Positions 1 through 11,712 of a stretch of 64,000 bases of DNA are shown here, piece after piece. The position numbers were made by a program, and so were the translations under genes. Source of the stretch: Chrysogorgia sp. JL179-B06 (lineage: Eukaryota > Cnidaria > Anthozoa > Scleralcyonacea > Chrysogorgiidae). Location: contig JAYKKM010000256.1 in the NCBI GenBank assembly GCA_035772405.1, forward strand, positions 124,001-188,000, in the 5' to 3' direction. Position 1 is the stretch's first letter, and each line of letters begins with the position of its first letter. Below the pieces are notes generated by a model, which was given only the letters and a program-made list of their open reading frames with translations, did no database searches and was not told the origin of the DNA.

Positions 1-128
1 AATACAATTTGATGAAGTTGTGTTAAGTAATATACTCTGATTGCATACAGTAAATTATATTACAGTTGTGTTTAACAGGTTGTTTGGGCATTTTAGCTTT
101 TTTCGTATAAGCAGAACTTTGAAGTCTC

Positions 129-439
129 ATGTGACTCCGTAGTGACGTAGACTGATGACAAGATAGAATTGAAAATTAAACGAAACTTACCCTAAGTTGA
201 AGTTTGATTATAATTCTGTCTTGTCATCAGTCAGGAACGAAGGAGTCACATGCCCATATTTAAACCCACACCTCCCTATATGTACTCCTTCGTTCCATGC
301 TTTCTGCTCATACTCACTTTGAAGACTGATCAGTGATGCATGCATGTGCATCTCATGTGACTCCTTCGCTCCTGACTGATGACAAGACAGAATTATAATC
401 AAACTTCAACTTAGGGTAAGTTTCGTTTAATTTTCAATT
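129..439. repeat. Nested inverted repeat (foldback)
   Basis: The arm at 167-252 is repeated in reverse complement at 354-439 with one mismatch over 86 bp, around a 101-bp spacer. A diverged direct copy of the right arm's outer part lies at 129-170, and a short inverted copy of the arm end recurs near 283-295. The right arm runs into the stop codon of the minus-strand ORF that begins at 434. It could be a foldback MITE or part of a Polinton-type terminal repeat; no clear target duplication is visible. Confidence 0.8.
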
Positions 440-1279
440 TACACTCGTCTTATAAAACAATTTAAACCAATAAGAGTAATTCTGACAATTTTTATAACAA
501 CAGGTAATAGGCGGGGGTTTCGTTATCATTAGCTTAACAATCTTATCGAGATTAAATTTATAAATCCTATCGTTACTAGCGTTAATTTTTGATATAGGGT
601 TATGATTTTCGCAAAAGAAAATAAAACAACTTGCTAGTTGATAAACTATTTTCTCAAATTTATCTAAATCATGCAGATAATAAAAAGCAGACTTCAAATA
701 AAACGGATCTAAAAAATATAAATAAATACAGCAATATGTAAATTCACGACTAAAACAACGATTAAGTCTATGTAATGTATTACAAAGATAAGACCCTCCA
801 TATCCTATGGGTTTAGGAATTGTAGTTTGATTATCAGTAATAGTAATAGAAATAAATTGGTAAATATCATTTCTAGGGTAACAACTTGTTTGAATTTCAA
901 TAAAAAAATTATCTGAATGATTATAATTCAAATGAAAAATAGATTTAAATAATGTTTGAGCGGGTATTAATAGTAATTTATGATAACGCGAACATAGTTT
1001 TTCACCATAAATAAAATATTTTCTTTGTGTATGAACTACGTGTATTATATATTGTTGTTTATCTGTTAAGATTCTCCAATCCTTGCATTCATCTTGGTTC
1101 ATTTCAGTTTTCATTTTTTCAATATATGCGTAATCTCCATATCCCTGACCAATTTGTCTCGATTCAATTGCCATACATTCAATAATTCCACCATAGTAAT
1201 AGTCACATAGGTCACAGACGGCAAATAATAATCCAATGTAACGGTTACGAAAATGTTGTATATAATAAACAATTTTCAA
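434..1279 (-). CDS. Unknown AT-rich ORF beside the Polinton-type polymerase
   Basis: This is a 281-codon uninterrupted ORF in very AT-rich DNA, divergent from the type B polymerase remnant that starts at 1877. It is rich in Tyr, Cys, Ile and Asn, with a hydrophobic start and an internal Cys-Tyr cluster. I see no catalytic motif I can name. Its base composition and position suggest it belongs to the same Polinton/adintovirus-like element (inference). A capsid, protease or accessory role cannot be assigned. Its stop lies inside the inverted repeat at 354-439, so its true C-terminus may have been replaced. Confidence 0.45.
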   Translation of the reverse strand: MKIVYYIQHFRNRYIGLLFAVCDLCDYYYGGIIECMAIESRQIGQGYGDYAYIEKMKTEMNQDECKDWRILTDKQQYIIHVVHTQRKYFIYGEKLCSRYHKLLLIPAQTLFKSIFHLNYNHSDNFFIEIQTSCYPRNDIYQFISITITDNQTTIPKPIGYGGSYLCNTLHRLNRCFSREFTYCCIYLYFLDPFYLKSAFYYLHDLDKFEKIVYQLASCFIFFCENHNPISKINASNDRIYKFNLDKIVKLMITKPPPITCCYKNCQNYSYWFKLFYKTSVN

Positions 1280-1876
1280 TATCGTCTTAATATTGATTTC
1301 TTGTTAACTAGTTTGCTCATAGGTTCTTTTAGCACCAATTTTTAACGACATTCTCAAAAACGAATGATGGAACGCGATAATCCAACATTTTTTTGTTTTT
1401 GCTGTTCGTTTATGACATCTTATTTTTTTAAGGTTTTACTTCTACATTGAAGAACGTGCCGTATACTTTGAGATTTATCATTGTGCCGTTTTTTTCGAGG
1501 TAACTTAATTCTTACCATTTAAAATATTGTTTTTATTCCTAAATAATCATTATTTTTTTCATGCTTCTGAATAAATTTTACCATACATTCTACTTTATAG
1601 ATAATATCTTCGGGGCATTTATATATTTATTTTTTTAATACTGTTATTCTTTGTTTTAAAATCTTTGATGAAATAGGTATTATCTTTTCTTTATCTTCTG
1701 TAAAATTTAGTAAACATTCCTTTAAAAGAAACGGTGTAAATAATATTGAAGGATCATTATCTTGAATTTCATATCCAATATAAGGTAAATTATACGTTTT
1801 TAAATGAATTTCAATATAAACAATTTCACTAAAAATAAAAGTACATGTTTTTCTTGTTTTAGAAAAAAAAAAGAAG
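1280..1876. other. AT-rich spacer with decayed minus-strand coding
   Basis: Between the minus-strand ORF and the polymerase lies strongly AT-rich sequence. On the minus strand, about 1835 to 1630 translates openly (about 65 codons) with a mixed, protein-like composition (PYIGYE, LLNFTEDKEK) and then stops. A shorter open piece follows at about 1500-1380. They may be upstream parts of the 434-1279 gene or another broken gene of the element. No function is recognised. Confidence 0.35.
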
Positions 1877-4800
1877 ATGAATGATGATCAGAAAAAATTA
1901 AAATATAGTCAAAAAGATATAGATAAAATTGTAAGTTTATTTAATAAGAAAAAAGAAAGTAAGAAAAATGAAAAAATAGACGATTATTTTTCTGTTAATC
2001 ATATAGAAAATATGAGTAGAGAAAAATTTAAAGTCACTGAACAGCATTTTTCATTGAATGTTTCACGGCGAAAAACGGTTAATTTTATTAGTTTTATTCA
2101 ATCGTTATCGTTAGTTTTTTCTTATTTAATTAACATTGCACGTGCAAATGTAAAAAGTGATGATGATTATGTTAGATTTATCTTTAGTAATGCTCCAAAA
2201 AGTTTTTTCTCTACAGCCGTTTTACCCGTTAAATATTTCTTAATTATGGAAAAATTTATGCAGAGTAATAAAGAAATAATAGCTAATGGATGGAATAGTA
2301 AGGTAATAGTTCAAACTTTTCCTGCAGGAATAAGTACAAATAAAAAAAAAATAGTGTATTAAGGAAAAAAAGTATTTATAATAGTTTGAATAAGGGAAAT
2401 GCTACTGATAAAGGCGGTGTGAAAAGTAATATGTATGTAAAAAAATATGGTCATAAATTTCGCACGGGTGTATTTTATATTCTTAGCGATGTATTATTTC
2501 GTACAGTGAAAGATTGTTGTTTTGCTTTAGCAATATTAGTGGGTTTATCATTTTTAAAACAAGACTATAAATATTTTATAATGAAAAGAAAACCAAATAA
2601 ACCTGTTGATGATTTATTTACTTGTGAAGAAATTCGAAATGTATATCGGGAATGTGGGATAGCCGAGGGTAATGTTGATGCTACACAGTTTAATTTTTTT
2701 TAAAAACAGGGTGTTGATTTGTTAGTGTATGCTGACATTCATTCCGATAATATAATTTATGATTCACGAACTGAATCTTATTAAATTGGGTAATCTTATT
2801 AAATTGACTAATGAAATTGTGTGTTTATGGTTAAATAATAATCATTACGATGTAGTTTTAAGCATAAAGGAATTTTCTAAACTTAACACCAGTTCTTTTT
2901 GTGTTAAATGTATGAGTCATTTTACACAACATGAATATCCTTAACCACTTATGTACTACAAATAACTTAACTTGTTTACGATGTTATAAATATCCGAATA
3001 ATTGTAAAGATAAAAATAATAAACTTATTTGTAGCAGTTGTGATATAATTTTTTATGATGAAAATTGTTTTACAAATCATTTAACAAATAAAATTTTTAA
3101 ACCTTCTCATAGTAATTATAGCCGTTTAACACCTTGTCAATATTTGTTTTATTGTAAAACCTGTAACAAAATTTGTCCTCGATTCTTTTTCATTTTTTCT
3201 AATAAAACAGTTAAACACGATTGTAGCAAACGATTTTGTTTTCATTGTGATAAATACATGAAACAACCTCATTTTTGTTATGTGAAACCCCTTTCATATG
3301 AATATAACAAAGGTGAAGAAAGTGAACCTTTTTTTTGATTTTGAAACAAAAGTAAACAAAACTAAATTGCTCGTACCTTTTTATTGTATCATCCAAAAAG
3401 TATGTAAAAAATGTCAACATATTGAATTTAAAAAAACAAAAATTTTTGAAAAAAAGGATGATCGGGAAATTATCGATAATACTATTGAAAAAGTTAGTTG
3501 TTGCGGGAATAGACAATTTATTTTTGATAACAATGTTATTGAAACTTTATGTGAATTTATGTTTGAACAAACAAATTCCGTTTGGATAGCTCATAACGGG
3601 GGTAGATTTCAAAATATTTTTTAGAAATAAAACAGATAATACCGAATACTATAATGAACGGTACTAAAATAATGAGTTTAATAATTAAAGAACAAAATAT
3701 TAGAATACTAGATAGTTATTTGTTTTTAAGTATGAAATTAGCAGATATTCCAAAAGCAATGGATCTCCAAGGGGAATGTAAGGGATTTCATCCTTATGAA
3801 TTTTACGATTTAACTTATGAGGGTGAAATTGTAGATCGAAACTTTTTTGATACGAAAAATATGACTACAGCAACACTTAATGAATTTGAAAAATGGTATT
3901 TAGAAAAAAATAAAGAGAAATATATATTTCGTAAAGAGATTTATTATTATTGTTGTAGTGATGTAGATATTTTAAGAAAGGGTTGTGTTAAATTTTCTAC
4001 AATGATAGGTGCAATTGGTCATATTACACCCTTTTATGCAAAGAATTGTATTACAATTACTAGTTTAGCTTTGAAAGTGTATAGACTTAATTAAAAAAAA
4101 AAAAAATGTTTAGGAATTATTCTTATGAGGGTGAAATTATTCTTATGAGGGTAAAATCAATTTCATGGTTGTTTTTACCACGGATGTCCCAAATGTTTTG
4201 ACCCCTACGCATTAAACGTTCTTACAAACGAAAAAATTAGTAATTTATATGCAAATACGCAACGTTTTTCTTGGATAATAAAAAATGCCGATTACAAATT
4301 AATCGAGATGTGGGAATGTGATTTAGAAGAAAAAAAATATACACAGAAACAATTAATTGAAAAGAAAAGAAAATTTTATCCGTTTACTCCTTTAACACCA
4401 CGTGACGCATTATATGGGGGCCGAACTTCCCCAGTATGTTTATTTAAAGAAACAAAACCCAACGAACGAATAAGTTATGTAGATTTTACATCGCTATACC
4501 CCTATGTACAAAAAAATTATGTTTTTCCTGTGGGGCATCCTACTATTTTACTGGGTGAAGATTACAATCTTCACCCAGTAAAATAGTAGGATGCCCCACA
4601 GGAAAAACATAATTAATAAATGTAATAAAATAAAAATCAAGGACATATTTGGTTTAGTAAAATGTTGTATTTCACCTCCTCGAAATATTTACTTTCCTGT
4701 TTTACCTGTTAGAATAGATGGGAAATTATTATTTCCTTTATGTTATAAATGTGCGGTGAATAAATGTAATAAATGTGAACATAATGAAAGCGATCGATAC

Positions 4801-5057
4801 TTAACGGGTACTTGGACTAGTGTTGAGATTAATGTTGCTATAGATAAGGGATATAAAATAATTTGAACGCAAAGAAAAAAAATTTTCACAAGACGTAAAT
4901 CAATTTTTAAAAATCAAACCAGAATCTTCAGGAATTCCTACGGATTGTTTGAACACAGATGGAAGTAAAAATGATGATAAAATTAAACAGTATTGTAATG
5001 ATTATTTAAAAAATTAAAATGTTTTTTTAGATAAAGACAAAATAGAGAAATATATAT
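1877..5057 (+). pseudogene. Polinton/Maverick-type protein-primed DNA polymerase B, degenerate and truncated
   Basis: Successive reading-frame pieces match the order of a protein-primed family B polymerase. There is an N-terminal region (1877-2362, 2386-2703, with a CEEIRNVYRECGI stretch), then a Cys/His-rich zone (2880-3290). Exonuclease motifs follow: DFET near 3340, HNGGRF near 3594 and YCCSDVDIL near 3955. Polymerase motif A is YVDFTSLYPYV near 4478, and a Cys-rich insert leads to LTGTWTSVEI near 4800. Motifs B and C (including the DTD active site) are absent, because a BEL/Pao fragment begins at about 5058. At least four frameshifts and a palindrome at 4515-4614 break the frame. In an intact element the enzyme would replicate a linear DNA element from a protein primer. 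The family call is confident; the choice between Polinton and adintovirus is not. Confidence 0.85.
4515..4614. repeat. Perfect 49-bp palindrome inside the polymerase remnant
   Basis: Bases 4515-4563 are an exact reverse complement of 4566-4614, with a 2-base loop. The left arm carries normal polymerase coding just after motif A; the right arm is its inverted copy, and polymerase coding resumes beyond it. This looks like a fold-back or template-switch duplication rather than a functional site. Lack of any mismatch implies it is recent, or an artefact. Confidence 0.9.
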
Positions 5058-5841
5058 TCAAGCTCTTCTATCTGGTGGGGGAGTCTTGTAATGCGCCTCC
5101 CATAGAGCAAATGTGATGGTATTAAGGGTTCGGCATCGTCGATGTCGGATGAGACGTACGTTATAGGCCCGTCGTTAAGAACAGCTTCAATCTCGACTAT
5201 GATTGTCTGTAAACCTTGGTAACGATTTGCGAATCTACGGAATGCTTCCAGAAAAATTCCACCGATAAGTCTGTAACGACCTCTAAATGAACGGCTCGAG
5301 TAACAGCACATGTGAAGAGGCAGATGTAGGCCTTTGTTTTCCGGATGTTATCGTGTACATAGAGAGCTCCTGTGAAGTCAACTCCAGTGGTCATGAAGGG
5401 GTGCGTTTCTACTGTTCTTGACTTGGGAAGAGGTGGAGGGTCAGGGAGCTTGTATGGTGTTCCAATGGTCTTTCGGCAGCTGACGTATCGTCTAAGCAGC
5501 TTCCTCACGTACTGGCGGATGGATGGGATCCAGTGGGTCTGGCGCAGGGTTGTCATTGTGGAATTCACCCCACTGTGGAGTTGATTTATGTGAGCGTTGT
5601 ACACCACGAGTGTTGTGAAGGGATGATTCTTCGGCAAGAGACACGGGAACTTGGCTGATGCATTCAACGGCGCGTTATGTATCCTGCCGCCACAACGAAG
5701 TAGATTTCCTTGGTCAAGATAAAGACGTATGGGAGGATTTGGATTGGATGTTCTTGATTTCCTCCTGATAGGAAAGGCTTTGGCAACTACGAATCTATCT
5801 CTTCTCTGCCTGCAACATTTCTTGGACGGTAATAGGGCCAA
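5058..5841 (-). pseudogene. BEL/Pao pol: integrase region, internally deleted
   Basis: Read on the minus strand, this gives the Pao-type integrase zinc-binding region (LLRCGGRIHNAPL, then paired Cys/His) and the start of the integrase core (GVDFTGAL, TRAVHLEVVTD). A frame change follows, then the domain after the core (EAVLNDGPITYVSSD, PLIPSHLLYGRR). The middle of the core, with the later catalytic residues, is missing, so an internal deletion has occurred. At 5058 the element stops abruptly inside the polymerase remnant. No LTR was recognised at this edge. Confidence 0.85.
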
Positions 5842-7671
5842 TAGGAGTCTTCGTTTTTCTTAGAAGTGAGATAAATCGAAGAACATAGGCAGTAATACGT
5901 AGAAGTTTGTTGAGACTGCTGTGGTTGGAAACTTGTATGAGATGATGAATGCCTGGTTGGGTTTTCCCATTTGCAGTTTCTTCCTTCGGATTTGGTATGT
6001 CGTAGTCGACTTCTTCGGTGGTTATTGCCAAGGTAGCTGCATGAGAAGTATCAGTAGGAGACCATCGTGGCCAATCTTGCTCTGAAGTTAGCGATGTTGG
6101 GACTTGTTTCCATAGAACTGAAGAGGTAAGCTGGTGCGCGTTGATTCCTCTATTAAGAAGATCGGCAGGATTGTCGGATGTGGGGCAATATCCCCATGCT
6201 GACTCTGGAAATAGGTTTTTTATGTTTTGGATGCAGTTAGATACAAATTGTATGAGGCGTTTGTTCCCATACAACCAGTGTAATACGATCTGACTGTCTG
6301 TCCAAAGTTTGACGGGCAAGGTGGTGAGGGTTGAGGTGAGTGCTTCCTTTATGAAGCTGGCTAATCTTGCAGCAATGACGGCACCCATAAGCTCGAGTCT
6401 CGGTAGTGTCAGTTTCTTCAGTGATGCGACGCGAGTTCTTGCTAGAAGAATCGAAATCTGATCACCATGTCGTAGGTAAGCTACCACGTCATAGGTTTTG
6501 AGACTTGCATCTGAGAAAACGTGCAATTCCGTTTTCGCGGTGTTTTGAAGATTTGTCGTAACATGTCTTGGGGTGCTGAATGTTGTAGTAACTGCGTCAA
6601 TATCGTCTGCTACGGTTGTCCACTTTTCTCTCAGGTCTTGTGGTAGTGGTTCATCCCAGTCAGTATTTCTCTGCCACAGTTCTTGCATTAGCATTTTCGC
6701 TCCAATTGTGACTGGAGATAACAGGCCTTGTGGATCGTAGATCTTGCAGGAATTCTGTAGGACTTCTCTTTTGGTGGGGAGGTTCATGCTAGATGAGATC
6801 TGTTTGGGTATAAACGTCAAAGTATCTGTCAAAGTATTCTAGTAAAGACCGAGAACATTAACTGTAGTGTTGCTGTCTGCCGTTCCTTCCTTTAAACACA
6901 GGTCATGGAGGCGGGCACTGTTGGACGCCCAAGTTCGAAGGTTGAATTGGACTGGGGTCATAATTGATCTCGCTGATTTATAGTAGAGAATAGCTTCTTC
7001 TTGCGTCTGCTGGCCTGAGATGAGATTGTCTACATAGAGATTCTCCTTCATGTCGGTGGCAATCTTTGAGTTATGTTGATCGAGATGGGACTGAATTGCT
7101 GTGCTGAGCATTAAAGGTGAACTGGTTGCTCCAAACAACACGACCTTGAATCGGTAGATCTGAAAGTTGCTTTCAGGATCATTTGGTTATGAGAGCCAGA
7201 GGAAACAGGTGTAGTTCCTATCCAGTTCGTGGAGTTGGACGTGTAGAAAGGCCTTCTCAATATCTGTTGAGAATCCAAATTGGTGGGTCCGGAATCGAAG
7301 AATGATTGATGACATATCGTTCAAAAGGGGTGGACCAAGCATGAGACAGTCATTCAGACTTGGTTGATTCGTGGACTGGCTGTGTTAGAGGATTATTTCT
7401 TCACTGGGTGATGGGGAATGTAGTGGACCTTCTCTGTTAGGTTTGTGTCGGTTACTCTTTCAATAAATCCTCGTTGTTCTTGCTCTGCAATGATGTCTCC
7501 ATATACTTTTAGGAGCGTTCGTGTTTGTCCAAGACGACGAGCTAGGGCTCTTGTTCGTTTCTCACAAATCACATAATTTGATGGTAAAGGAGGATGATAA
7601 TTCTTCCAGGGGAACTTGGCACAATAGGCACCTTCTGGAGAGCAGGTGATGCCAGTTTGTTGGTAATTCAT
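5795..7671 (-). pseudogene. BEL/Pao pol: reverse transcriptase and RNase H
   Basis: Minus-strand reading gives the Pao linker and RT start (FPWKNYHPPLP, YIPHHPVKK; 7393-7671). The RT palm follows (LFGATSSPLML, then LYVDN in place of the usual YVDD; 6839-7141). Next comes the region after RT (CKIYDPQGLLSPVTI) and an RNase H-like domain with VFSDAS, LPRLELMGA and LWTDSQIVLHWL (5795-6832). A frameshifted gap at 7141-7393 and two stops separate the pieces. The family order protease-RT-RNase H-integrase is kept. It is not functional as it stands. Confidence 0.9.
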
Positions 7672-8540
7672 CAGGAATGACGTTTCATCAGTGCAGGTTG
7701 AAGGCTTAGAGACTCCAGTAGATAGCTGAGTTTGGATTCCATAGTGGTGGGGCCATCTCCTCGAATGATGTGATCCTGAACTATTTCCCAGTAATGGTCG
7801 GCTCCAATAAGCAGGGAAATTTTGAAGTTTTTGTCGGAGGTGACTGGGTGGGCAAGTGTTATCTCACACACTTTAGCACACACTTTAGCTGTGCTCCGAG
7901 GTCATCATGGGTCGTATGGTGGCAGCCTGTGGCGCCTTTACTAAACCTTCGACTCGGCCGCGTTGAGCTGCGTCCGTCGTGTAGTTCGTAGGATGATTAG
8001 CATGACCCCTTTACCTTTACCTTTACCTTTTTATACCCTTCAAATATGGCAGTTCTTGAATGCTGGCACGTTGATAATTTTGCAGAGGTGTTCATTTCAG
8101 GAACAATGAGGACAGTCATTGGTATCCTTTCGCCACTCATGGTCTCAACATCGATGGAGGCATGGTCTAATGTTAGTTTGGTTGGTTGATTGGCACCAAA
8201 TGGTGAAATATGAATAGCTTCGCTTTGTTCTGGATGTAGGTTGATCTTGTTCGCTAATTCACGAGTGATAAAAGAACGTTGCTGTAGCCTGGGTATGGGC
8301 TGATCTTACAGTGGCAATAGCAGTTTTTAGTTGGCAGATGGTGTTTTTAATTCCTTGGGTATTTAAAACGACTTGTGGAGCTGCGAGAGTATTGTGGACA
8401 GATTGTTCAGGTTGTGCATCTGGTACACTGTTTGTGGTTCCTTTGGTTATCGGTTTCTTTGGGTTACACAGGCTGGTATGATGTTTGCGTGCACAAGTTC
8501 TACAGGAATATTTTTACTTACACTGGGACACCCGATGGGA
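7671..8540 (-). pseudogene. BEL/Pao pol: gag zinc knuckle remnant and aspartic protease
   Basis: From about 8540 down to 8460 the minus strand encodes a zinc-knuckle tail (CRTCARKHHTSLC). A low-complexity linker and a Pao-type protease region with many stops follow, ending in the typical LIGADHYWEIV segment (7671-7883). It runs into the RT of the neighbouring feature. At about 8540 the minus-strand element ends abruptly at a plus-strand gag start, so this copy has lost most of its gag. Confidence 0.75.
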
Positions 8541-8551
8541 CTCAATGAACC

Positions 8552-9945
8552 ATGGACAAAACAGAACAATTATTGAAGGCGATCGAAACGAAAATCGAGT
8601 TATTAAAGTTTACAAACGAAGCGACACCGAAAACAGTGAGTTCAGGAAATATCACATCTATTGACAGACAACAAAGAACGCTATAAAACAAGGTAGAGGA
8701 AGTAGAAGTTCAGGAGCTGAAGCTACAAAAAGGCAACAATATAGACCAAGTAAGAGAATGGAGTGCAGAGGTCGAAGGACATTTGGCTCTGTACGAACAA
8801 GCGCTTCTGGAACTAAATTTATTGGCTAAGAATATCAAGAGCGATATGCCTAAGTACGAAGAAGAACTAGTAAACGAAGCCAAACGAAGATAGTTCGAAG
8901 AGGAACTAAATTTGAGCAGAAAAAGTTTGAGTGTCAGTTGGAGCAAGAGAAGAAAATCGCTGAAAGTTAGAAAAGTACATCGAGTACAATGGCCGCAGTG
9001 AAGACAACAAACACCAAACTACCGAAGCTGGTCATCTCTAAATTTAACGGGAAACATACAGACTGGCTACGATTTTGCAACCAGTTTAACGCAGAGATTG
9101 ACGCTTCCGATACAGCAAAGGTAACAAAATTCTCTTACTTAAAAGAGCTAGTCGACCCGATGGTTCGGGCTTGCATCGATGGCCTACCGTTTTCGTTGGA
9201 AGAATATGAGTGGGCCAAGAGTATTTTAAAGACGAAATATGGAAAACCGAGCGAGATAATAAATGCTTATGTACAAAACATTCTGAGTTTGCCAACTATC
9301 CCTGGATTCCAACTAGCCAAAATTCATTCATTTTACGAAACACTTTTAACCAGTGTGCAGTTGCTTGAAACCCTTGGAAAGCTAAAGGAAGTGTCTGGTT
9401 AAGTGAGAATGACTATTGACAAGCTCGAGGGAATATGAAGCGATTTGGTCAGGACAGACGACAACTGGCAGGAATGGCAATTTCCCGAGTTAATCGAAGC
9501 CCTGAGGAAATGGACAGAGAGGAACCCACTCAAGCATGAAGAAGGACCATCTAAGAAGTTCAACGACCTGCCAAAGAGGTCAAAGAAGTTCCAAACCAAG
9601 CAACAACAACAAGAATCAAATCCCAGGTCGTGTGTTTACTGTGAGGAAACAACCCATCGATCGATCGAGTGTGAGAAAGTGGTAAAGATTGCCGACCGGA
9701 AAAATATCCTTAGTGATAAGAAACGGTGTTTTAACGGCACAGGACAACGTCACAGAGCTGCCGAATGCCGTAGCCAGACAGCGTGTCAACAATGCAAGAG
9801 AAGACACCACACGTCAATTTGTGATCTTGTCCTACTGAAACCAAATGCAATCCTTTGGAACTCAATGTTTATGGCAGTTGAGCAGCTGGACCGTATTATA
9901 AAGTTGAAGGGTGAAAATGCTATCCACGGACTTAAATTTACCTAA
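8552..9945 (+). pseudogene. BEL/Pao gag (second copy, opposite strand)
   Basis: A start codon at 8552 opens a charged, coiled-coil-like N-terminal region with two stops. A clearly gag-like segment follows at 8989-9402 (PKLVISKFNGKHTDWLRFCNQF, KEIVDPMV-like core). A third piece at 9445-9945 has two Cys/His knuckles (CVYCEETTHRSIEC, CQQCKRRHHTSIC). The segments match the order of Pao-type gag (DUF1759-like, then zinc knuckles). Pol does not follow on this strand; the sequence after 9945 is non-coding. It is therefore a separate fragment joined head to head with the minus-strand pol. Confidence 0.85.
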
Positions 9946-10066
9946 GTAAGTATCAAATAATTGTAGTAAACCAGCAATTAGAGAGCCAAGTGAATTAAGA
10001 AGCAAAGACTGTGGTTTTGCTTTTTCAGGGCCTTAAATTATTCAGTTAATATTAACATGTTTGTTG

Positions 10067-10262
10067 GCTCTTACTTCGTGTACCGGACACAGAATATTAC
10101 ATCATTGAAATATTTATATTAACAGTTGGGTTAGTATTCCTTTATTTCTGGGTTAGGACTAGAGTTTTTATTTGGGTTATGGTTAGGGTTTTTGTTCTTG
10201 TAAAGCTTCTGAATCCCGAGAAAATAACCTTGATGTGTCTGACATACGGTACACGAAGGAGA
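10067..10262. mobile_element. Short palindromic MITE, TTACTTC family, copy 1
   Basis: The left end reads CTTACTTCGTGTACCGGACA and the right end is an imperfect reverse complement (TACGGTACACGAAGGAG). The interior is AT-rich with TTAGGG-like words and no ORF. The same terminal sequence bounds a second element at 17311-17495, which supports a mobile family. Target duplication is not clear. The transposase source is unknown. Confidence 0.6.
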
Positions 10263-10595
10263 TGCCTGTTTGTTGTGGTGCTTCAGTTTTGGTGCTTTGT
10301 ATGGCCTTGAAAATGCAAAAGCACAGTTGGCTTTTTTCGATATAAAGATATCTTAGATAATATTAAGATATCTTTAAGAGGCTGGGATTGTCGCCTTGAT
10401 TTATGAAATACTAAAATTGTCTAGGCAAAGAAAGAGGTGTTAAATATTTTTTGCATTAGTAGTTCAGTACTAAGCAAATAAAACCCATTGTTTGAACTAC
10501 TGTAAAACTCACAGTAACACACTTTTATATACAAAGTGTGTGAGTACACCTTAGCCTTCGCCATTAGACGCATTAACAGAGTACTAAGGTAGTAA

Positions 10596-10748
10596 CCCAG
10601 CTAGCACACAACGTAATCGCAACATTCGTAGAAGGTCGTGGTCGGACCTAACGTTTTGACAACTTTAACACAACATTGTTTTCCTTACATGTAGAAATAT
10701 TAAATTACGTAAGCGCAACGTTCTGACAACGTTGATGTGCTTGCTGGG
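10596..10748. mobile_element. 153-bp MITE with CCCAGC ends
   Basis: The left end CCCAGCTAGCACACAACGTA and the right end, read in reverse complement (CCCAGCAAGCACATCAACGT), form imperfect terminal inverted repeats of about 20 bp. The inside contains repeated ACGTT/AACGTT words. There is no coding. It resembles short palindromic elements common in marine invertebrates (recollection, not checked). Confidence 0.55.
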
Positions 10749-11712
10749 AAAGGTACACTCTTTGCCCTAAGCATAAGTATGTTTCTATAACTACTAGTTT
10801 GAAAATTGAAAGCTAACTATAAGGTTTCAAGGTTTGTATGCTTAAATTAGTATTTATGCAAAAGACTAAGGGTTTCTCCGTTTTAGAAAATTTTTCATGT
10901 GTATCCTTGTAGATTTAAACAAGCAGAGATCCAGTTTCTGAAGGACTATACATGTGTGATGAAGCCAGTAGCACAAGCATTGAACATTTTAAGGAGAAAA
11001 CAATCATTCAAATGCCTATATGGGCTACTTGGTAATTGAAATATTCATCGTAAAGAAAGCAGATGGTGTCAAATTCCGGGCCACAACGTGGTTGTAAAAC
11101 TCCGGTTCTACTGTGCACATGAATTTATTTTGTTTTGATGCAAAAATACAGAGCTACGTGCATGTACAGGTATTGTACAATGTATATTATGTCAGAATAG
11201 AACTCCAGATTGAATTTTTCTGGCTTTAAGGTTGATTGCATTAATTTAGTAATAGCTTACTGTTATCTGTTCCACAAAGTTCTGATATTGCTTGATCAAA
11301 ATCAACTTAATTCCCTATCAGAGTACTACATTGGAAATATTTAATAATATAGAAACCAGCAGCTAACACCAGCTATGAGGTGCTGTCCGAGTGTCAGTTG
11401 AATGGAGACATTGTCAATTATTTTAAATTCCTTGACTTCAAAAAGAACTTGAAAATTGGTTTGAGTAGTGTTGGGAAGATGTACATTGTAGCCACACTCT
11501 GAAGAACTGCTCTCACTTGTTTACAGTCCAACTAAGACCAATACCAACGAAACGATTTATCAACAAAGAACAAGCAGACCCAAACGATGATATTCGTAGC
11601 AAAAGGATTCACAAACATGGATACAGCTTATGCTCTTAGATATTAGATATTATTATACTTGAATTCATGAGAGACAAAGAGCAAGAAAACTTCAAACCAG
11701 TCCAGATAAAAT
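10749..11712. other. Non-coding AT-rich stretch
   Basis: I see no ORF of substance, splice-supported exon or clear repeat here. Short open stretches are interrupted and have no protein-like composition. Confidence 0.6.

Noticed and set aside
208..402. 64-codon minus-strand ORF
   Set aside because: It lies inside the 167-439 inverted repeat and reads through both arms; no protein features.
10160..10200. Telomere-like GGGTTAGGAC / GGTTATGGTTAGGG words
   Set aside because: Only two or three degenerate TTAGGG-like units inside a short MITE; not an interstitial telomere array.
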